Positions 59,851 to 64,000 of a stretch of 64,000 nucleotides of DNA are shown piece by piece. Under the pieces are notes generated by a model that saw only the letters and a list, made by a program, of their open reading frames with translations, searched no databases and had not been told where the DNA came from. The DNA is from Gemmobacter sp034519525 (GTDB lineage: Bacteria; Pseudomonadota; Alphaproteobacteria; Rhodobacterales; Rhodobacteraceae): the NCBI GenBank assembly GCA_034519525.1, contig JAXHOJ010000022.1, forward strand, positions 1-64,000, given 5' to 3'. Every line of letters begins with the position of its first letter. The stretch's first letter is position 1. The position numbers and the translations under genes were made by a program.

Positions 59851-60690
59851 TTAGCGCCCCTTCTTCTTCGCGTGACGCGAGCGGACAATGTATTTGTCCG
59901 TCTGCTTGTTCGAGCGGGTCCGGTTGCCCTTGGTGCCTTTGCCCCACGGGGTAACCGGGTGACGGCCGCCCGAAGTCCGGCCTTCACCACCGCCGTGCGG
60001 GTGGTCGATCGGGTTCATGGCAACGCCGCGGACGGTCGGGCGAACGCCCTTGTGCCGCATACGACCCGCTTTACCGAAGTTCTGGTTCGAGTTGTCGGGG
60101 TTCGACACGGCACCAACAGTTGCCATGCATTCCTGACGGACCATGCGCAACTCGCCCGAGGACAGGCGGATCTGGGCATAGCCACCGTCACGGCCGACGA
60201 ACTGAGCATAGGTACCGGCAGCGCGGGCCAGCTGGCCGCCCTTGCCGGGCTTCAGTTCGACGTTGTGAACGATCGTGCCGATCGGCATACCCGAGAAGGG
60301 CATCGCATTGCCCGGCTTCACGTCGGTCTTGGCACCGGCGATGACCGAATCACCCACGGCCAGACGCTGCGGCGCCAGGATGTAGGCCAGTTCGCCGTCG
60401 TTGTATTTCACGAGAGCGATAAAGGCGGTGCGGTTCGGATCGTATTCGATCCGCTCGACGACCGCCGGAACGTCGAACTTGCGACGTTTGAAATCCACAA
60501 CGCGGTAGAGACGCTTCGCGCCACCACCCTTGTGCCACATCGTGACGCGTCCGGTGTTGTTGCGGCCACCCGTCTTGGTCAGACCCTCAGTGAGGGCTTT
60601 GACCGGACGGCCTTTCCACAGCTCCGAACGGTCGATCAGAACCAGCCCACGCTGGCCAGGCGTCGTCGGTTTATACGACTTAAGTGCCAT
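59851..60690 (-). CDS. rplB: 50S ribosomal protein uL2
   Basis: A 279-residue L2: MALKSYKPTTPGQRGLVLIDRSEL, GRNNTGRVTMWHKGGGAKRLYRVVDFKR and the peptidyl-transferase region RGVAMNPIDHPHGGGEGRTSGGRHPVTPWG with its essential histidine. Separated from rplW by 207 bp carrying a terminator. Confidence 0.98.
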   Translation of the reverse strand: MALKSYKPTTPGQRGLVLIDRSELWKGRPVKALTEGLTKTGGRNNTGRVTMWHKGGGAKRLYRVVDFKRRKFDVPAVVERIEYDPNRTAFIALVKYNDGELAYILAPQRLAVGDSVIAGAKTDVKPGNAMPFSGMPIGTIVHNVELKPGKGGQLARAAGTYAQFVGRDGGYAQIRLSSGELRMVRQECMATVGAVSNPDNSNQNFGKAGRMRHKGVRPTVRGVAMNPIDHPHGGGEGRTSGGRHPVTPWGKGTKGNRTRSNKQTDKYIVRSRHAKKKGR

Positions 60691-60843
60691 GCTTTCTGTC
60701 TTCCGTTAGCTTGCGCATAGCGCCCTTTGCTCCGTTGCCGGTGTCAGGTCGCCGTCGCGCGGTTGAAGGGCTCCGAAGATCCCCGACTACCTTCGTCGCA
60801 CCGCTGTCATCATTCGCAGATAGCCAATGTGGCAGAGGTACAT

Positions 60844-60880
60844 CCGAAAAAATCCGCGGCCCCGGAAACCCGGGGCCGCG
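60844..60880 (-). terminator. Intrinsic terminator inside the S10 operon, between rplW and rplB
   Basis: Minus strand CGCGGCCCCGG (60880-60870), loop GTTT, CCGGGGCCGCG (60865-60855), then GATTTTTTCGG. A perfect 11-bp GC stem with six T directly in the direction of transcription, 17 bases past the rplW stop. The following 150 bases to rplB contain no gene and could hold an internal promoter. Confidence 0.8.
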
Positions 60881-60897
60881 AGATTCGTGGCCTTCTA

Positions 60898-61197
60898 TCA
60901 GAGGCCCGAGGCCACGTCGATAGAGTTCCCCTCTTCGAGGATCACATAGGCCTTTTTCTTGTCGCTCCGCTCGCCGGGACGGCCGCGGAAACGCTTCACC
61001 TTGCCTTTGGACACGACGGTGTTGACGGCTTTCACCTTCACACCGAACACAGCTTCCACCGCTTCTTTGATCTGCGGCTTGGTTGCGTCCATCTGCACCT
61101 GGAACACCACAGCGTTGGAAAGTTCCGACGCCAGCGTGGTTTTCTCGGTGATCAGCGGCTTCTTGATCAGGTCGTAATGTTCGGGCTTCGCGGTCAT
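60898..61197 (-). CDS. rplW: 50S ribosomal protein uL23
   Basis: A 99-residue L23: EHYDLIKKPLITEKTTLASELSNAVVFQVQMDATKPQIKEAVEAVFGVKVKAVNTVVSKGKVKRFRGRPGERSDKKKAYV. At the tunnel exit, docking SRP and trigger factor. Its start overlaps rplD by 4 bases (ATGA). Confidence 0.97.
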   Translation of the reverse strand: MTAKPEHYDLIKKPLITEKTTLASELSNAVVFQVQMDATKPQIKEAVEAVFGVKVKAVNTVVSKGKVKRFRGRPGERSDKKKAYVILEEGNSIDVASGL

Positions 61198-61814
61198 TTC
61201 AGACGAGCCTCCAGAGCTTCGACACCCGCCTTCGTGATCACCAGCTGATCGCGTTTCAGGATGTCATAGACGTTGGCACCCATCGAAGGCAGAACATCGA
61301 TGGTTTCGATGTTGCGAGCGGCCCGCACGAAGTTTTCGTTCAGGTCGGCGCCGTCGATGATCAGCACGCGCTTCCAGCCCAGATCCTTCACAACCTTGGC
61401 CAGCTGGGCGGTCTTGGCTTCAGCCATCGCGGCCGAGTCCAGGATGATCAGCTCGCCAGCCTTGGCTTTCGCCGACAGGGCATGACGCAGGCCGAGTGCG
61501 CGGAACTTCTTCGGCAGGTCATGGGCGTGGCTGCGCGGGGTCGGGCCCTTCACAACACCACCATGACGGAAGATCGGCGCCTTCTTGGAACCGTGACGTG
61601 CGCCGCCGGTGCCTTTCTGACGATAGATCTTCTTGGTCGAATAGGACACTTCGGCGCGGGTCAGCGTCGAGTGGGTGCCAGCCTGGGATTTCGCCCGCTG
61701 CCAGCGCACCACACGGTGCAGGATGTCGGCGCGCGGGTCCAGCCCGAACAGCGCTTCGTCCAGATCAATGGAACCGGCGGTGCCGCCGTCCAGCGTGATC
61801 ACATCAAGTTTCAT
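61194..61814 (-). CDS. rplD: 50S ribosomal protein uL4
   Basis: A 206-residue L4: LFGLDPRADILHRVVRWQRAKSQAGTHSTLTRAEVSYSTKKIYRQKGTGGARHGSKKAPIFRHGGVVKGPTPRSHAHDLPKK. In E. coli L4 represses the S10 operon through its leader. Overlaps rplC and rplW by 4 bases. Confidence 0.97.
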   Translation of the reverse strand: MKLDVITLDGGTAGSIDLDEALFGLDPRADILHRVVRWQRAKSQAGTHSTLTRAEVSYSTKKIYRQKGTGGARHGSKKAPIFRHGGVVKGPTPRSHAHDLPKKFRALGLRHALSAKAKAGELIILDSAAMAEAKTAQLAKVVKDLGWKRVLIIDGADLNENFVRAARNIETIDVLPSMGANVYDILKRDQLVITKAGVEALEARLK

Positions 61815-62527
61815 GCTTCACCCCCTTCGGCGACAGCTTCTGCGGTCGGCGCAGCCGAACGCACAGCAGCCGGCAGCGGCAGACCCGCCGGAGCGGCTTT
61901 CTTCACGGCATCCTTGATCGTGACCCAGCCACCCTTCGAACCGGGGACAGCGCCCTTGACGAGGATCAGGCCACGGTCCGCATCGGTGCGCACAACCTGC
62001 AGGTTCTGCGTGGTCACACGAACGGCGCCCATATGGCCGGCCATTTTCTTGCCCTTGAACACCTTGCCCGGGTCCTGGCACTGGCCGGTCGAACCGTGCG
62101 AACGGTGCGAAACCGACACACCGTGCGAAGCCCGCAGACCACCGAAGTTGTGGCGCTTCATCGCACCGGCAAAACCTTTACCGATCGAGGTGCCGGCGAT
62201 GTCGACAAACTGACCTGCCAGATAGTGTTCGGCGGTGATTTCCGCGCCCACTTCGATCAGGTTTTCAGCCGACACGCGGAACTCGGCCACTTTGCGCTTG
62301 GGGGCAACATTCGCCTTGGCGAAGTGGCCGCGCTGCGCAGCGGTCGTGTTCTTGGCCTTGGCAGAGCCAGCGCCGAGCTGAACGGCCGTATAGCCATCCT
62401 TCTCGGAGGTGCGCTGAGCAACCACCTGCAGGGCATCAAGTTGAAGAACGGTCACAGGAACCTGCTTGCCGTCTTCGAGGAACAGCCGGGTCATGCCCAG
62501 CTTCTTGGCGATAACACCAGAACGCAT
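61811..62527 (-). CDS. rplC: 50S ribosomal protein uL3
   Basis: A 238-residue L3: MRSGVIAKKLGMTRLFLEDGKQVPVTVLQLDALQVVAQRTSEKDGYTAVQLG, GFAGAMKRHNFGGLRASHGVSVSHRSHGSTGQCQDPGKVFKGKKMAGHMG. C-terminal Ala/Pro-rich extension (AVRSAAPTAEAVAEGGEA). Overlaps rplD by ATGA. Confidence 0.97.
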   Translation of the reverse strand: MRSGVIAKKLGMTRLFLEDGKQVPVTVLQLDALQVVAQRTSEKDGYTAVQLGAGSAKAKNTTAAQRGHFAKANVAPKRKVAEFRVSAENLIEVGAEITAEHYLAGQFVDIAGTSIGKGFAGAMKRHNFGGLRASHGVSVSHRSHGSTGQCQDPGKVFKGKKMAGHMGAVRVTTQNLQVVRTDADRGLILVKGAVPGSKGGWVTIKDAVKKAAPAGLPLPAAVRSAAPTAEAVAEGGEA

Positions 62528-62542
62528 TGGTTTCGCCCCCCC

Positions 62543-62848
62543 TTACACTTTGATCTCGACGTCCACGCCAGCGGCGAGGTCGAGCTTCATCAGCGCGTCC
62601 ACGGTCTGGGGGGTCGGGTCGACGATGTCGAGAAGACGCTTGTGCGTGCGGATTTCCCACTGGTCGCGCGACTTCTTGTCGATGTGCGGACCACGAAGAA
62701 CCGTGAATTTCTCGATCTTGTTCGGCAGCGGGATCGGGCCGCGCACTTGCGCGCCGGTCCGCTTCGCCGTGTTCACGATTTCCTGCGTGCTGGCATCCAG
62801 AACGCGGTAATCGAAGGCTTTGAGCCTGATGCGGATGGTCTGTGACAT
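62543..62848 (-). CDS. rpsJ: 30S ribosomal protein uS10
   Basis: A 101-residue S10: MSQTIRIRLKAFDYRVLDASTQEIVNTAKRTGAQVRGPIPLPNKIEKFTVLRGPHIDKKSRDQWEIRTHKRLLDIVDPTPQTVDALMKLDLAAGVDVEIKV. Start at 62848 by homology. Also the transcription antitermination factor NusE. First gene of the S10 operon, preceded by a UUCG-capped hairpin. Confidence 0.98.
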   Translation of the reverse strand: MSQTIRIRLKAFDYRVLDASTQEIVNTAKRTGAQVRGPIPLPNKIEKFTVLRGPHIDKKSRDQWEIRTHKRLLDIVDPTPQTVDALMKLDLAAGVDVEIKV

Positions 62849-62936
62849 ATATGCCCCTTGGGCTCGGCGGGAAGCTCTGGGCCGGCGCACCGCCCCCTAA
62901 CCCCTCTTCCGTAGGTTTCTTGCAGAAGGATGAAAT

Positions 62937-62966
62937 AAGCGAGTCAGCCCGAAGACTGACTCGCTC
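62937..62966 (-). promoter_or_regulatory. 13-bp UUCG-tetraloop hairpin in the rpsJ leader
   Basis: Minus strand GAGCGAGTCAGTC (62966-62954), loop TTCG, GGCTGACTCGCTT (62949-62937): thirteen pairs including two G-U, closed by the extra-stable C(UUCG)G. It lies 89 bases before the rpsJ ATG and is followed by ATTTCATCC, a poor T-tract. It may be an attenuator or the L4-type control element of the S10 leader. Confidence 0.6.
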
Positions 62967-63061
62967 ACGCATCACGCGCGTTTAGTCTGGCGTTGCCCGA
63001 AAGGGCAAGGGGGACACCGGGGCAGGTAGATTTTCCGCCGCGGGTTTTGAGGGCCAAAACC

Positions 63062-63091
63062 CCAAAAAAAAAGCCCCGCCGGGGGGAGCTT
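63062..63091 (-). terminator. Intrinsic terminator of tuf
   Basis: Minus strand AGCTCCCCCCGGCGGGGCT with one bulged base, followed by nine T (63072-63064). It starts 17 bases past the tuf stop. It separates tuf from the S10 operon. Confidence 0.85.
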
Positions 63092-63107
63092 TCTCTCCTA
63101 AAAATCA

Positions 63108-64000
63108 TCAGTCGATGATCTTCGACACCACGCCTGCGCCGACGGTGCGGCCGCCTTCGCGGATGGCGAAGCGCAGCTTCTCTTCCATGGCGATCGGGGC
63201 GATCAGTTCGACGTTGAACTTCAGGTTGTCGCCCGGCATCACCATTTCGGTGCCTTCCGGCAGCTGCACGGTCCCGGTCACGTCGGTCGTGCGGAAGTAG
63301 AATTGCGGACGGTAGTTCGCGAAGAACGGGGTGTGACGGCCGCCTTCTTCCTTGGTCAGGATATAGGCTTCGGCTTCGAACTTGGTGTGCGGCTTCACCG
63401 AGCCGGGCTTGCACAGCACCTGGCCGCGCTCGATGCCCTCACGGTCCACACCGCGCAGCAGCAGGCCGACGTTGTCGCCCGCTTCGCCCTGGTCCAGCAG
63501 CTTGCGGAACATTTCGACGCCGGTGCAGACGGTTTTCTTGTTCGGCGCGGATGCCGACGATCTCGACTTCTTCGCCAACCTTCACAACGCCGCGCTCGAT
63601 CCGGCCGGTGGCAACGGTGCCGCGGCCCGAGATCGAGAACACGTCTTCGACCGGCATCAGGAAGGGCTGGTCCACGGCGCGGGCCGGGGTCGGGATGTAT
63701 TCATCCACAGCCGCGATCAGCGCGCGGATCGCGTCTTCGCCGATTTCCTTTTCGGTGCCGTTCATCGCGTGCAGAGCCGAGCCCTTGATGATCGGAATGT
63801 CATCGCCGGGGTAATCATACGACGACAGCAGTTCGCGGATTTCCATTTCCACGAGTTCCAGCAGTTCCGGGTCATCGACCTGGTCCACTTTGTTCATGAA
63901 CACGACCATGTAGGGGATGCCCACCTGGCGGCCGAGCAGGATGTGCTCGCGCGTTTGCGGCATCGGGCCGTCGGCGGCCGAACACACCAGGATCGCGCCG
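63108..64000 (-). CDS. tuf: Elongation factor Tu (5' part outside window), frameshifted near 63545
   Basis: EF-Tu from SAADGPMPQTREHILLGRQVGIPY (after the P-loop) to the C-terminus. G4 MNKVDQVDD and G5 KGSALHA are visible. At VGEEVEIVGIR the frame breaks; removing one base at 63543-63550 gives PNKKTVCTGVEMFRKLLDQGEAGDN and then the intact domain 3 ending EGGRTVGAGVVSKIID. EF-Tu is essential, but Rhodobacteraceae usually carry two tuf copies, so a true lesion would be survivable; an error is more likely given the other indels. Confidence 0.95.

Noticed and set aside
1..64000. CRISPR array, prophage, insertion sequence or defence island
   Set aside because: No regularly spaced direct repeats, transposase, integrase, phage structural or restriction genes were found on reading both strands.

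Overview
The window is a GC-rich chromosomal segment of an alphaproteobacterium, most likely of the family Rhodobacteraceae (Rhodobacter/Gemmobacter/Tabrizicola-like). The evidence is the bztABCD amino-acid transporter, the ATP12 and COQ9 proteins, the glcDEF layout, the order rplQ / trypsin-like protease / rarA beside the ribosomal cluster, and recurrent GC hairpins followed by a GGATATTTGAACCAAGATGAA-like tail. I see no rRNA or tRNA gene, CRISPR array, insertion sequence or prophage. It looks like core chromosome.

Layout. 0-4 kb: glycolate oxidase operon glcD-glcE-small membrane protein-glcF (minus, glcF cut by the window edge), with a palindromic operator candidate at its promoter. 4-11.4 kb: DUF599 gene, then a MoxR ATPase / DUF58 / BatA-N+DUF4159 / amidotransferase-fold membrane protein operon. 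11.5-17.6 kb: small conserved genes around polA, including a GNAT acetyltransferase with an attenuator-like leader. 17.7-24 kb: HIT hydrolase, a divergent glycosyltransferase/sulfotransferase pair, quinone oxidoreductase + COQ9, rpsU, and a secreted CAP-RTX protein. 24-30 kb: lrp/ald, mscL, GST, ttcA and an EAL phosphodiesterase. 30.4-35.7 kb: yidC-MOSC-engB-crcB-rluC-ATP12, each gene overlapping the next by ATGA. 36-40.5 kb: bztABCD. 40.6-48 kb: argB / ferredoxin-like / sixA operon, SDR, secreted repeat protein, ECF sigma / anti-sigma, rarA and a DegP-like protease. 48-64 kb: the S10-spc-alpha ribosomal supercluster read leftward from tuf to rplQ.

Two observations dominate. First, many genes that should be intact, including essential ones (rplO, rpsQ, tuf, argB), are broken by a single-base insertion or deletion. 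Each is repaired by changing one base, and the repaired reading frames end at stops that fit the neighbouring start codons. I read these as residual sequencing errors rather than biology, and I give repaired gene spans. Second, a 16-codon, apparently leaderless open frame with an F-S-F-Y-W run sits under a good promoter and before mutually exclusive inverted repeats upstream of the GNAT gene. This looks like a leader-peptide attenuator and is my best candidate for an undescribed regulatory system. The ribosomal supercluster is also punctuated by GC-rich hairpins at most gene gaps, which would allow it to be read as several transcripts.
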